Shown here: one piece after another, positions 1-8,212 of the stretch
Layout of the letters: every line of letters starts with the position of its first letter
How positions within the stretch are numbered: position 1 is the first letter of the stretch
NCBI RefSeq assembly: GCF_003119115.1
Contig: NZ_CP022367.1
Span: forward strand, 186,001-250,000
Source: Azospirillum sp. TSH58
Lineage (GTDB): Bacteria; Pseudomonadota; Alphaproteobacteria; Azospirillales; Azospirillaceae
DNA length: 64,000 bases
Direction: 5' to 3'
Translations under genes and position numbers: made by a program
The notes under the pieces: model-generated
The model's input: only the letters and a program-made list of their open reading frames with translations
What the model was told of the DNA's origin: nothing
Database searches by the model: none

Positions 1-5
1 CGCCG

Positions 6-965
6 GTGCGGCTGTCGGAGACGGCATCGGACCTCCTGAACACGAAGTGGCAGGGGCTGAAGTTCGACAACGCCAACGGGGAGGACATCTTCGTCTACCC
101 GGGGTTCGCGATGATGCGCGAGCGCGGCCGCGACTTCGCGCTCATCGACCTCCGTGAGGTCGAGATCGAATACTCGGAGCGCCACTTCCAGGAGGAGGAA
201 CGCGTCCCCCGCGATGCGGCGATCATCGGGCACACCTGGGCCAAGACCAACAAGGACGGTTCGCCGGACCGTCGGTTCAAGGACAACTACCGGATCCCGG
301 TGGTCCGGTACGGTCGGCTGACCATCACGAGCCGGACGGGCATCAACGAGGCGTACATGTTCAGCGACGCCACCGCGGCGCTCGCCTTCGCCGAGGTGTT
401 CGCCGCCTACCGGCGTGCATTGGACGTGCTCGCCGAGCGCAGCAGGCGTTCGGACTTCGTGCTGCCCCGGCCCGAAGCCGATGAGCCCGCGGACGTGGAA
501 CCGCCTGACGCGCCGCCGAACGACGGCCCCTCCGCGGTGGTGAGCGGACGCCCCCCGGCCCGCGCCCTGTTGGCCGACGGGCTCGTGCTCGCCGCTGTCG
601 TAGCGGTCGGCGCCTGGGCGGCCGTCGGACACCGCGCACGCGATTCCGCACCGAACGTCCCCGCCGCCACGGCTCCGGCGCCGCCCCTGACCGCTCCGGC
701 TCCGCCGCCCGCGACGGCCGTAGCTCCGGCGGCGAAACCCTTGGAGAAGCCCCCGGAGACGCCGAAGGCGCGTGAGGCCGTCGTGGTGAAGGCGCAGACC
801 GCGAACATCCGCACCAAGCCGGACCGGAACGCGCCTGTGGCCGCCACGGCCAAGGTGGGCACCCGCCACTTCGTGTTCGCCCGGGACGGGGAGTGGATGC
901 AGGTCGGCGACAAGGAACCGGCGGGCTGGATGCACGGGAGCGTCGTCGAAACCGCCCCCCCGTGA
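6..965 (+). CDS. Membrane-anchored protein with C-terminal bacterial SH3 domain (5' end may lie outside the window)
   Basis: The reading frame opens with GTG at position 6 and may really begin upstream of the window edge. The 319 residues show a soluble N-terminal half of about 150 residues that I do not recognise, one hydrophobic segment at about 188-208, a Pro/Ala-rich linker at about 217-255, and a C-terminal SH3b-like domain at about 258-315 (AQTANIRTKPDRNAPV, then GEWMQV and GWMHG). Proteins of this build usually place the SH3b domain in the periplasm against cell wall or protein ligands while the N-terminal part stays in the cytoplasm. It could be cargo of the neighbouring recombinase island or an ordinary chromosomal gene. 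Function is unknown; the domain call is from motif recognition only. Confidence 0.6.
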   Translation: MRLSETASDLLNTKWQGLKFDNANGEDIFVYPGFAMMRERGRDFALIDLREVEIEYSERHFQEEERVPRDAAIIGHTWAKTNKDGSPDRRFKDNYRIPVVRYGRLTITSRTGINEAYMFSDATAALAFAEVFAAYRRALDVLAERSRRSDFVLPRPEADEPADVEPPDAPPNDGPSAVVSGRPPARALLADGLVLAAVVAVGAWAAVGHRARDSAPNVPAATAPAPPLTAPAPPPATAVAPAAKPLEKPPETPKAREAVVVKAQTANIRTKPDRNAPVAATAKVGTRHFVFARDGEWMQVGDKEPAGWMHGSVVETAPP

Positions 966-998
966 ACCGCACGGCCGACGGCTCGGGGCAGGCCAAGG

Positions 999-1511
999 AT
1001 GGACACCGAACCCGACATGAAGCAGGCGCCGAATTCATACCGCGGCTTGCTTTCTCGCGCATGGAAGGAACTGGGCTACCCGCATGAGCGCCGACCGGTT
1101 CTGATCGGCATCGACGGTCGCCCGGGGGCGGGCAAGTCGTCGCTCGCGTCCTGGCTGGCGTGGCAACTTGGAGTCCCGGCCATCCATCTGGACCTCTTCC
1201 TTATGCCCGACCGCGTTCCGCCGGAATGGCGTCTCGACGACCTTACGAGGGCCGTGCAGTGACGTCTGCGCGGTTTCACGCTGAAAGAGCGGAGGGGGAG
1301 ACCTCTCGTCGTCGAGGGCGTCCTTCTCTTGGATGTCCTAGAGGCCATCGGGTTGGCACCCGACCTGCTCGTTCACGTCACCAAGGAACGCCATGACACG
1401 GACGGGGTGGCGCTGGGTCCAGCCCTTGCTGACTACCGTCACCGCAGGGCGCCTTCGGAGAGGGCCGACGTGACCGTGGTATGGTCTGATGAGCCACTCT
1501 CTCCGGCGTAG
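999..1511 (+). pseudogene. P-loop (uridine kinase-like) NTPase gene with an in-frame stop
   Basis: The first 87 codons encode a typical P-loop kinase start with Walker A GRPGAGKSS at residues 40-48, followed by AIHLDLFLMPDRVPPEWRLDDL. A TGA at 1260-1262 interrupts the frame, yet the same frame continues without shift: RLRGFTLKERRGRPLVVEGV, then LLLDVLEAIGLAPDLLVHV, ending at 1511. The second part looks like the core of the same fold (a VVEG(V)LLLD strand). A single TGG to TGA change would explain the stop. The full product would be about 170 residues, close to small uridine-kinase-like proteins. A sequencing error or readthrough cannot be excluded. Confidence 0.7.
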
Positions 1512-1726
1512 CGCAGCCCCATGGTGTCCTCGGCGCCGATGCGGGCGACGCCGGGGACTCCTCGCCCTCCCAGCTTCCGTATTCCGTTAACGCCTTCTCG
1601 AAAGCCTTCAAACCGGAGAACCCCCGGCGTGGGCGTTCTCGACGAAGACTTTTCAGATGATCGACAGAGATTTCGACCACCGGCAGGAGGCGCTCGACGG
1701 GGACTGGCAGGCCATGTGGCGCCTCC

Positions 1727-2182
1727 TTATTTCCGCGGCTGATTGCGAATAGCTTCGATCACGCTCTTGCGCGTTTGCTCCTTGTCAACAGGGGGCAGCG
1801 CCTGATTGAGCGTGGCCTCATCCAACCCCCGAGCCTTGGCGTTGTAGAGCCAGCGGACGAACTGCTGAAGCAGGCGCTCGTTCTCGGCCTCCAGGCGCGC
1901 GTTCTCGGCCCGGAACTTGTCGATACGGGCTTGCGCAGCCATAAGTTCGACCGACCCCTTCGGCGCCCTCTCCGGCAGGTTCTTGAGCACGTTCAAGCGG
2001 GTCCTGTAGGCCCCTTTGATGCGCTCGCGGGCTTCCAGCGCCTGACGGGAATACTTGTGGCCAAGCAAGCCTTCAACCGCCGCCACGACGTTGTTCCACG
2101 TCAATGGGGTGCTACGATCCCACCCGTCGATCATCTCGCAGATCGCCCTGACGTTCGCTTCGGTCAGGTGGCGGGCCATCAC
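1727..2182 (-). CDS. Small helical coiled-coil partner of the recombinase cassette (GmtX/TnpC-like)
   Basis: This 151-residue protein is the last gene of the cassette; its ATG overlaps the stop of the 680-residue recombinase gene by 4 bp. The N-terminal part (ICEMIDGWDRSTPLTWNNVV) resembles a helix-turn-helix-like module. Residues about 85-112 form a coiled coil rich in Arg, Glu and Leu (RAENARLEAENERLLQQF). No catalytic motif is visible. Small proteins in this position of Tn554- and GMT-type cassettes are accessory factors that orient or assist recombination; I infer the same here from position, length and coiled coil. A direct family match was not tested. Confidence 0.65.
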   Translation of the reverse strand: MMARHLTEANVRAICEMIDGWDRSTPLTWNNVVAAVEGLLGHKYSRQALEARERIKGAYRTRLNVLKNLPERAPKGSVELMAAQARIDKFRAENARLEAENERLLQQFVRWLYNAKARGLDEATLNQALPPVDKEQTRKSVIEAIRNQPRK

Positions 2183-4221
2183 TCGTCCCCCAGAAGGGCT
2201 TCGAGTTCATCGGTGGCCGCGCTGTCCGGCGGGGCCGCGAGCAAGCGGTCCTGCACCGCGAGGCGGATCGGAGAGAACTCGTCCGGGCTCGTGAGGCGGA
2301 TCAGGCTGCCTTCGGGCACCTTCGGATCATCCAGGATCTCGATCAGATTGCGCAGGCGCTTGACGGTGGCGATGTGATGTACGTGCCATCGGTCAGATCC
2401 CGCGTACCCTTGGGCGACGGCCTGTTCCGCCCGCTTCACCTGCGCTTCGGCGAGATTCAGTTGCTCCCTGATTCGCTCGGTCTTTGACCGATCCCCTTTG
2501 ACGCAGACGTGCTCGTTGCAACCCACACAATCGCGGTGTTTGGGACACGGCAACATCGTGAAGTCGTGTACACAGAAGCCAAGATCGGTGATGTGGGCGG
2601 TCGGGAATTCCAAGGCCATGAACTCGTCGCGCGAGACTGGCGCCTTGATGATCAGTTCAGCCAGTCCACCGAACAATCTCGGATCAGATTCGGTTACCTC
2701 TCGGGTCATTTCGAGAAGTTCTTCGCCCGTCATATGGTTGTATGTATTGTTTTGTCTTGCGTCCGCGCGATCCGACCACTTTGCTATGTCTATCTGTGAC
2801 ATACCGCCGCGATGAGCGAGGGTATTCAACCAATGCCGGAACTGGTGCGACGACACGCGAATCTTACTACCGTCGGGTTCCCTGAACCCGAATCGGTCAA
2901 AAACGGACTCCCGGTCCTCCTTCGCTCCAAGAGCGTCGTTGATCTTGTTTGTGTCCACCGGTTCGATCATGCAGAGAAGGGTACCGCGTGTGGCGTGAAG
3001 CTCGTTGGACCGCACGACGATCAGCGCCTCGGAATACTTCAGGTCTGTACGCACGTCTACAATCGGAAATCCTTTGGGCAGTAGTTCCAACACTGCCCGC
3101 TCAAACTCGTCGAATCGAACCAGCTTCGGACGGGTCATTCCGTTCGGTGGATTGTATAGTGGCACCCTGGCTCCCTTGATCCACATCCCTGCAGTGTCGC
3201 CACTTTTCAACCCAAGGATCATGGCAACTTCATTCAGAGTGAGGTACTCGTTGGATCGAAGATACTCCGTGCCCTGTGGCAGATATATCTTCGTTGGGTT
3301 CTGCTCGTACCACGCGGCGATTTCACGGGCTGGCTGGCAAACGTTCCGCAGCTTGGAGACCGCCTCCTTTGCCACGCTGGCCATTGTCGGGGCGACCCAT
3401 TTGATTGTCGGTTCGACCCCCTTTTCAGGGTACCATCGCAGTCCGTAGATGGGCTTGCCTTTGTGGACCTCGTTGACCTCGCAATCGACCCGCAGCCCAA
3501 AAACCTCACCGATCCGGTCTGGCGCGGTGCAGAGGAGCGCCGCGACGGAGGTGGGAAGAACGTCGCGAGTTGCTTGAGCCAGGCGGTAGCATTTCGGAAG
3601 CGCATCAAGCGCGGCCTCCGAAGGCATCTTCTCCGCCCGAGCCTTGTCACCCCCTACGCCAGTGCGGTTCCTGTCCTGGGGGCGCCCAATCGGGGCAACC
3701 CACTGGAACGGAGTGGCCAGCCGTTTCTCGGAGATGAATTCGGCAAGGGCCGTCAGCTGAAGCCCGATCCGATAAGCCGCACCTTCGCTGAAGCCGCCCT
3801 TCACCAGAGACGCGGCACGGTTGCAGATGACCGCCGTTGTCTTCTGCACGTCGGATTTACCGTGGGCTTCGACCAGGGCCTTTTCCAACGCCTTCAATGC
3901 GGTTAAGCGGGTATGAATGATCTGCGATGGGCGTAGAGCCTGCTGGTACAGGAAATACGCCTTGGCGAAGCTGAGGAAGGGCTCGGACATTTCATGCTCG
4001 CCCTCGTCCTTCACCGCGTCGAAGCTGGTGAACGCTGCCACGATCCGGCTTTTGCCCCGACCACCCCATTCCACCACCCCCTTCAGGTCCCAGGGCGTGT
4101 CCTCCCAGCACTTCACGGCCGGGTACGCCGTCAACAGCGGCCGCGCAGCCTCAATGAACGCTTTCAGGTTGGCTTCGGCCGTCGCCTCGGGCTTCGCGAC
4201 AAAGTGGACGACGCTGCTCAT
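2179..4221 (-). CDS. Large tyrosine recombinase/integrase with zinc-finger-like C-terminus (GmtZ/TnpB-like)
   Basis: A 680-residue protein whose catalytic domain lies in the second half: the first Arg in APDRIGEVFGLRVD, the HxxRH box in SSHQFRHWLNTLAHRGG, and a likely nucleophile Tyr in ARQNNTYNHMTGEEL. After the catalytic domain come clustered Cys and His (GFCVHDFTMLPCPKHRDCVGC, then EHVCVKGD), a metal-binding module seen in this subgroup of recombinases. It overlaps both neighbours by 4 bp. It should act together with the other two recombinases on the element ends. The large N-terminal part is not recognisable by eye. The recombinase call is secure; the subfamily name is inferred. Confidence 0.75.
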   Translation of the reverse strand: MSSVVHFVAKPEATAEANLKAFIEAARPLLTAYPAVKCWEDTPWDLKGVVEWGGRGKSRIVAAFTSFDAVKDEGEHEMSEPFLSFAKAYFLYQQALRPSQIIHTRLTALKALEKALVEAHGKSDVQKTTAVICNRAASLVKGGFSEGAAYRIGLQLTALAEFISEKRLATPFQWVAPIGRPQDRNRTGVGGDKARAEKMPSEAALDALPKCYRLAQATRDVLPTSVAALLCTAPDRIGEVFGLRVDCEVNEVHKGKPIYGLRWYPEKGVEPTIKWVAPTMASVAKEAVSKLRNVCQPAREIAAWYEQNPTKIYLPQGTEYLRSNEYLTLNEVAMILGLKSGDTAGMWIKGARVPLYNPPNGMTRPKLVRFDEFERAVLELLPKGFPIVDVRTDLKYSEALIVVRSNELHATRGTLLCMIEPVDTNKINDALGAKEDRESVFDRFGFREPDGSKIRVSSHQFRHWLNTLAHRGGMSQIDIAKWSDRADARQNNTYNHMTGEELLEMTREVTESDPRLFGGLAELIIKAPVSRDEFMALEFPTAHITDLGFCVHDFTMLPCPKHRDCVGCNEHVCVKGDRSKTERIREQLNLAEAQVKRAEQAVAQGYAGSDRWHVHHIATVKRLRNLIEILDDPKVPEGSLIRLTSPDEFSPIRLAVQDRLLAAPPDSAATDELEALLGDE

Positions 4222-5750
4222 TGCGCGGCTCCGCCCTTACGAGCCTCGCAAAGGCGGATCACCTCGGCGCAGGCCAGGATCAGGCGGTCGTTGATGGAGG
4301 CGATGGTGGCGTCGCCGGTCTCGTCCACAATCCGCTTGCGCTCGTTGAGCAGTTTGTCCAGTACCTCCTCGTGGGGACCGTCGAGCCACGGTTGAAAGTT
4401 GCGGCATGTGTAGCAGGCGATCGGTGCTATCGCGCCGCAGAAGCCGTACGTCCCACAGTTACCGACCGGCCGTCCGAGATTATCAGGGTCAACGATCCTC
4501 GACGTGGGATCACCGGCACGGGTTGCTTGCTCCTCGCCGTCGATCAGCACACCGGCAAATGCCTGGGCCATGGGCGCCAAGTGTATCGCCATCGCTTTGT
4601 CTATACGCTCGATGATCTCTGGAACCGCTTCGACATACACCCCGACGTTCTGGGTGTCGGAGTGGTCCAGGATCTCCGCGATGACCAGTTCCGAGGCGCC
4701 TTCCTTCGCGGCGCGCGTACCTATCGTGTAGCGGAAGCGCCTCGTGGTCACATTGAGTTTCTTACCCGTTCGCTCGCTCGTCACATTGAGCAAATCGAAC
4801 ACGTCCCTCACCCGCGCGGCCAGATCGCGGCTCGAACAGTGGTAGCGAAAGTCTTCGCTGGCCTCTGCATTCGCCGGATTGACGAAAAACGGGATCATAT
4901 CGTCTCTAAGACCGAGTTCACGCCAATGGATACAGCTAAGGTGGCAGAATTTTTCGACAATCTTGCCCATATCGGGCAGTATCTTCCTATTCTTAAATTC
5001 AGTTCGAAGCGCCTGCCCACGCTGCTTCGCCCGAGTGACCTTTAGAATATACATCGCCGCCTTGTCTGATGCGCGAACCACCGAGAAGTCAGAGAGTTTT
5101 AATGCGGCCAGCTGAATGGGACGCGCGCCAAGAGCGAGGAACAACCAAACAAGTATGTAGTTTTCCATGCTTATTTTGTTCTTGGCAAAACCATTGTGCA
5201 AGGCATTAACAACTCCAGAGTACTCAATGTCTGAAAAAGCTCCTTTCAACGGATCGGCTGTCCTGACAGCCTCCCCCTTGCGATTGCCTTTGAGGCGCAT
5301 CTTATCCAAGAGAGTCACAACTTCATGGCCAATGCCAGGAAGACTAAGGTCACGCCATATTCGAAAAAATCCGCGCAGAGTCCCAAGGTACCATTCAGTG
5401 CCTTCATCGAGAGTCATCCTATAGGACAGAATATGAGACGCACCAATCTCATTCACAGGGCCATTTTTCGCTGCAAAATTCATAAAAGCCACAAAACGAT
5501 CAAAGACATTGTTAGCGTGCGACAGAGAATGTTTTTCAATATAATGTTTCATCACCTGTTTTACAGAATTTACTATCACGTCACTAGCCGAAGCACTTAT
5601 TCTTCTGAACGAAATGTAGGTTTCTCCCGCTGTCCCTTGAAAACTCCAGCATTCATCATTTATGCAAAACTGTATGCCATCACGCGAAGTCGCGCCATAC
5701 TGCAGCACATGAAGCCCCCGTCCATCAAAGCCGTTTCCTTTGTTATTCAT
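4218..5750 (-). CDS. Tyrosine recombinase (second integrase of the cassette)
   Basis: A 510-residue protein with a tyrosine recombinase catalytic region: Arg in FLALGARPIQLAALKL, a modified second box RRFRYTIGTRAAKEG where Arg replaces the usual His, LDHSDTQNV, and the nucleophile in VGVYVEAVPE. A C-terminal Cys cluster (NCGTYGFCG, then ACYTCRNFQPW) suggests a zinc-binding tail like that of the neighbouring 680-residue protein. The gene overlaps the preceding integrase by 8 bp and the following one by 4 bp. The part coding for the N-terminal half (about 4900-5780) is visibly more AT-rich than the surroundings, which fits horizontal origin. Confidence 0.75.
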   Translation of the reverse strand: MNNKGNGFDGRGLHVLQYGATSRDGIQFCINDECWSFQGTAGETYISFRRISASASDVIVNSVKQVMKHYIEKHSLSHANNVFDRFVAFMNFAAKNGPVNEIGASHILSYRMTLDEGTEWYLGTLRGFFRIWRDLSLPGIGHEVVTLLDKMRLKGNRKGEAVRTADPLKGAFSDIEYSGVVNALHNGFAKNKISMENYILVWLFLALGARPIQLAALKLSDFSVVRASDKAAMYILKVTRAKQRGQALRTEFKNRKILPDMGKIVEKFCHLSCIHWRELGLRDDMIPFFVNPANAEASEDFRYHCSSRDLAARVRDVFDLLNVTSERTGKKLNVTTRRFRYTIGTRAAKEGASELVIAEILDHSDTQNVGVYVEAVPEIIERIDKAMAIHLAPMAQAFAGVLIDGEEQATRAGDPTSRIVDPDNLGRPVGNCGTYGFCGAIAPIACYTCRNFQPWLDGPHEEVLDKLLNERKRIVDETGDATIASINDRLILACAEVIRLCEARKGGAAQ

Positions 5751-7011
5751 TTTCGCCCTCTCTCGGTAGGGTATTTTTTTGATGGCCTAGGAAGAACTTC
5801 TCGGCGTCTTCTATAATTTTCCGCCGATTGTAGGTCTCAGCCGTGCCCGAAGTTGGCGCCCATCCCATCGCATGAGATCGCATTTGCGCCTCACGTTCCG
5901 GGCTGACATTCCTCGCGTCAATCAAGCGACTGAACGCGTCATTCCAGGCATGTCTCAAGACGTGCCCTGATAGTGATCTTGGAATTCCTTCAACTCTCGC
6001 GCGCAAATCTAGAAAAATCTTATTGTAGGCAGCTTCACTCAGCGGGCGCCCAGTATCATGTGCCACCAATAAAAATTGATTCCTGCGCGCCCCTGGTATT
6101 TTTGACCTGAAGTGCGTGACGTATTCCTGCATCATGTCCATCATCTTGTCCTTCACTGGAAGGATTCGGTCCCTCGTCTTCGCGACCGGCTGATGCTTTC
6201 GGGGATCCGTTGGATCGTCAGCGTTGCGGGCGATGAGAATCCTGTTCTGGCGCCACTGAACATGATCGGTGATCTTGATGCCGAGCACCTCGCCGCGCCG
6301 GATGCCAAGGCCATAGAGAAGGTGGATCACAAGGCGGTTACGGTGCCGGAGTCCTAGATCCTTCCAAGGGTTGTCAGGCGAGTCGGGTTCCAGCACCGCC
6401 AACACGCGGTCCATAACTTCGACCGGCGGCGCCTCTCGCTGGCCCACGGCATTCCGCCCCTTCGTCAGCGGCACCTTGGCGTTCAGCTTGGCCACCATTT
6501 CGTCCAATTGCGCCTTGCGCTTCGACGCGGCCTCCAGATCGAGGTCATTGCTGCCCTCCTGGCCGAGCCATTGGAGGTACTGGGCAACGGTCCGCACTCG
6601 ATTCGACGTGGTATGCTTATGGACCGCTTTGGGGATCACAGGCGCCCCCATACGGACCTGTTCGAGCGATACCACCTTGCGGGCCTTCGTGGGCTTGGTA
6701 CGGGCGTCACCGCCCACCTCGTCCAGATGCCGCGCTGCTGCCCCGGCGAAGCTGGCGATCTCATGGCTCTTGAGGGATTGGCCGGAGAGCATCCGGCTTT
6801 CGATGTCGATGCCGGACTCAGCAGCCCATAGATACAGGAACTTCAGGGAGTAGCAGTTTGCCTGGAGGGTGTTGCTGGCCCGATGGGCTAGGCGCCGCAT
6901 TGTCAGCAACCAAGCGTTCGGCCAGAAGAGAGGTACGCCGTCGGGGTCGATCAGGAGGGGGAGGCGCTCCCCCCCCTCCATCACGATCATGCGGACCTGA
7001 AACCGTGCCAT
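5743..7011 (-). CDS. Tyrosine recombinase/site-specific integrase (first gene of the cassette)
   Basis: A 422-residue integrase. The N-terminal SAM-like core-binding domain is followed by the catalytic domain with Arg in LYGLGIRRGEVLGIKI, the HxxRH box in SLSGHVLRHAWNDAFSRL, and the nucleophile in SGTAETYNRRKI. All five classical positions look intact, so this is probably an active strand-exchange enzyme. Its start codon at 7011 is the first of the four-gene unit, so the operon promoter should lie in the 131 bp between it and ssb. Similar first genes in Tn554- or GMT-type cassettes are called TnpA or GmtY; the exact equivalence is not established here. Confidence 0.8.
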   Translation of the reverse strand: MARFQVRMIVMEGGERLPLLIDPDGVPLFWPNAWLLTMRRLAHRASNTLQANCYSLKFLYLWAAESGIDIESRMLSGQSLKSHEIASFAGAAARHLDEVGGDARTKPTKARKVVSLEQVRMGAPVIPKAVHKHTTSNRVRTVAQYLQWLGQEGSNDLDLEAASKRKAQLDEMVAKLNAKVPLTKGRNAVGQREAPPVEVMDRVLAVLEPDSPDNPWKDLGLRHRNRLVIHLLYGLGIRRGEVLGIKITDHVQWRQNRILIARNADDPTDPRKHQPVAKTRDRILPVKDKMMDMMQEYVTHFRSKIPGARRNQFLLVAHDTGRPLSEAAYNKIFLDLRARVEGIPRSLSGHVLRHAWNDAFSRLIDARNVSPEREAQMRSHAMGWAPTSGTAETYNRRKIIEDAEKFFLGHQKNTLPREGENE

Positions 7012-7142
7012 TCTTTACAGGCTTCCCCGGTAACAATCTCACAGACAGAAAAATATCACAGCCGGTGAGGTATGCAACCGAGAAAGTTAGTAAACACAAA
7101 GGCTTCAGGCCGAAAACCTTACACAACCATCCTTGGTAAGTT

Positions 7143-7637
7143 TTAGAACGGGATTTCGTCGTCCAGGTCGTCGTGCTTGGGCGGGGCGCCACCGCCGCTG
7201 CGGCCGCCACCACCGTAGCCACCGCCACCGCTGCCGCCACCGCCGTAGCCACCACCACCGCCGCCGCCGCGGGACTCGTAGCCGCCCCCGCCGCCGCCGT
7301 AACCACCACCACCGCCGCCGCCTTCGCCCTCACGGCCGCCGGTGAAGTCGATCTCGTTGACACGCACCGACAGGCCGGCGCCGCGGGTGCCGTCGCGCTT
7401 CTCGAACTCGCGGAGCGTCACCTCGCCGGAAATCACCACGGCCTTGCCCTTGGTCAGGTGCGGCGCCAGGGCCTCCGCGCGGCGGCCCCAGATGGAGCAA
7501 TCCACCCACTGGGTGGTCTTGCGGTCGCCGAAACCGACGTCGTTGGCGACGCGGAAGCCCAGAACCTTTTCGCCGCTCTGCGTGGAGCGAAGCTCGCCAT
7601 CCGCGCCGAGGCGCCCCGTAAACGTCCATACATTCAT
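7143..7637 (-). CDS. ssb: Single-stranded DNA-binding protein
   Basis: SSB protects single-stranded DNA and recruits repair and replication enzymes. The 164-residue product has the OB fold (MNVWTFTGRLGADGEL near the start, then VDCSIWGRRAEALAPHL), a long flexible linker made almost only of Gly with some Tyr and Arg (about 105-155), and the conserved acidic tip DDEIPF that binds partner proteins. An AGGAGA ribosome site lies about 10 bases before the ATG. It is transcribed away from uvrA, the same divergent arrangement as in many proteobacteria. Its stop codon lies 131 bp from the recombinase cassette, so any native terminator may have been displaced. Confidence 0.95.
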   Translation of the reverse strand: MNVWTFTGRLGADGELRSTQSGEKVLGFRVANDVGFGDRKTTQWVDCSIWGRRAEALAPHLTKGKAVVISGEVTLREFEKRDGTRGAGLSVRVNEIDFTGGREGEGGGGGGGYGGGGGGYESRGGGGGGGYGGGGSGGGGYGGGGRSGGGAPPKHDDLDDEIPF

Positions 7638-7874
7638 CGCACGTGTCTCCTAGCGCGGGTTCCCGGTATCCCATCCGACCCGTTCGGGCGCCCGGCGGAA
7701 GGGCGTCCGGATACCGGGGGTGTCTGTTCGCAGGGCCGGTTTGATCCGTGGTCCGGTCCATGCCCGCCCCGCCTTGCGCTTCACAAAGCACGGGGAACAG
7801 GCACGGGTCAACCGCCGCCGCCGGAGCGCTTCAGCCCTTCCGCCCGGATCAACCCGCCCGGCCCGCACGGAAGA

Positions 7875-7889
7875 GAACACTCCATGAAC
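7875..7889. promoter_or_regulatory. LexA-type SOS box, upstream copy
   Basis: The sequence GAAC-ACTCCAT-GAAC fits the GAAC-N7-GAAC (GTTC-N7-GTTC) direct repeat recognised by alphaproteobacterial LexA. It lies 238 bp upstream of the ssb start and 318 bp upstream of the uvrA start. All 15 bases are identical to the second copy at the uvrA start codon, and flanking bases also match, so one copy derives from the other. Confidence 0.65.
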
Positions 7890-8210
7890 AAACATAGCAG
7901 AGAGAGTCCGTGTCGCCAACCGATTCCTTGGTGGCTCCCCATCATCGTCTCCCTGGATCGTCTCCCTGGATCGTCTCCCTGGATCGTCTCCCTGGATCGT
8001 CTCCCTGGATCGTCTCCCTGGATCGTCTCCCTGGATCGCCTCCCTGGCGCGCCCCCGGCGTTCCCGCATCCCGCCCCTGCGTCCCACGCGGCCGGAAAGG
8101 GACGCGCGCCGGTGGCAAGTCACCTGCGCGTGGCACATATCTGTCCGGGCTTCCGGAGCTTTTTTGGCGCCTTCCCTTCCCCACCGGTTTCGGCTAAGAA
8201 CACTCCATGA
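7884..8210 (+). CDS. Possible leader ORF ending on the uvrA start codon
   Basis: An ATG inside the upstream LexA-box copy opens a 108-codon frame. The peptide begins MNKHSRES, sharing MNKH with the UvrA start, passes through the 13-bp tandem repeat as a repeated 13-residue unit (IVSLDRLPGSSPW), and stops with the TGA at 8208-8210 that overlaps the uvrA ATG as ATGA. A purine-rich GGAAGAG lies about 8 bases before the ATG. The overlap would allow translational coupling to uvrA, but the low-complexity content argues against a real protein. This is seen in the sequence only; expression is unproven. Confidence 0.25.
   Translation: MNKHSRESPCRQPIPWWLPIIVSLDRLPGSSPWIVSLDRLPGSSPWIVSLDRLPGAPPAFPHPAPASHAAGKGRAPVASHLRVAHICPGFRSFFGAFPSPPVSAKNTP
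7946..8049. repeat. 13-bp tandem repeat array between ssb and uvrA
   Basis: The unit CGTCTCCCTGGAT occurs seven times without change (7946-8036), followed by a decayed eighth copy (about 8037-8049). There are no spacers, so it is a minisatellite and not a CRISPR. The perfect identity of seven units suggests recent expansion by slippage, and copy number may vary between strains. Confidence 0.95.
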
Positions 8211-8212
8211 AC
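8198..8212 (+). promoter_or_regulatory. LexA-type SOS box covering the uvrA start codon
   Basis: GAAC-ACTCCAT-GAAC spans the uvrA ATG (8207-8209). LexA bound here would block uvrA transcription by roadblock or promoter occlusion, depending on where the promoter lies. uvrA is a classical SOS gene in alphaproteobacteria, which supports a real site. Confidence 0.7.

Larger units (their letters stand above)
1727..7011 (-). mobile_element. Four-gene recombinase cassette (Tn554 / Gamma-Mobile-Trio-like integration module)
   Basis: Four minus-strand genes follow each other with 8-, 4- and 4-bp overlaps (5743-5750, 4218-4221, 2179-2182), so they are translationally coupled. The first three carry tyrosine recombinase catalytic motifs. 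The fourth is a small helical protein with a coiled coil. Two or three large tyrosine recombinases with one small helical partner is the known layout of Tn554 (TnpA, TnpB, TnpC) and of the Gamma-Mobile-Trio islands (GmtY, GmtZ, GmtX); the sizes here (422, 510, 680 and 151 residues) suit the second better. The cassette begins 131 bp beyond the ssb stop codon, so the right end of the element must lie between 7012 and 7142. The cargo would extend leftwards. I found no terminal repeats. Confidence 0.7.

Noticed and set aside
1378..1680. 100-residue minus-strand frame left of the recombinase cassette
   Set aside because: Antisense to the kinase pseudogene in part; no supported start or motif.
7946..8049. 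Possible CRISPR array
   Set aside because: The units are contiguous 13-mers without spacers, so it is a minisatellite.
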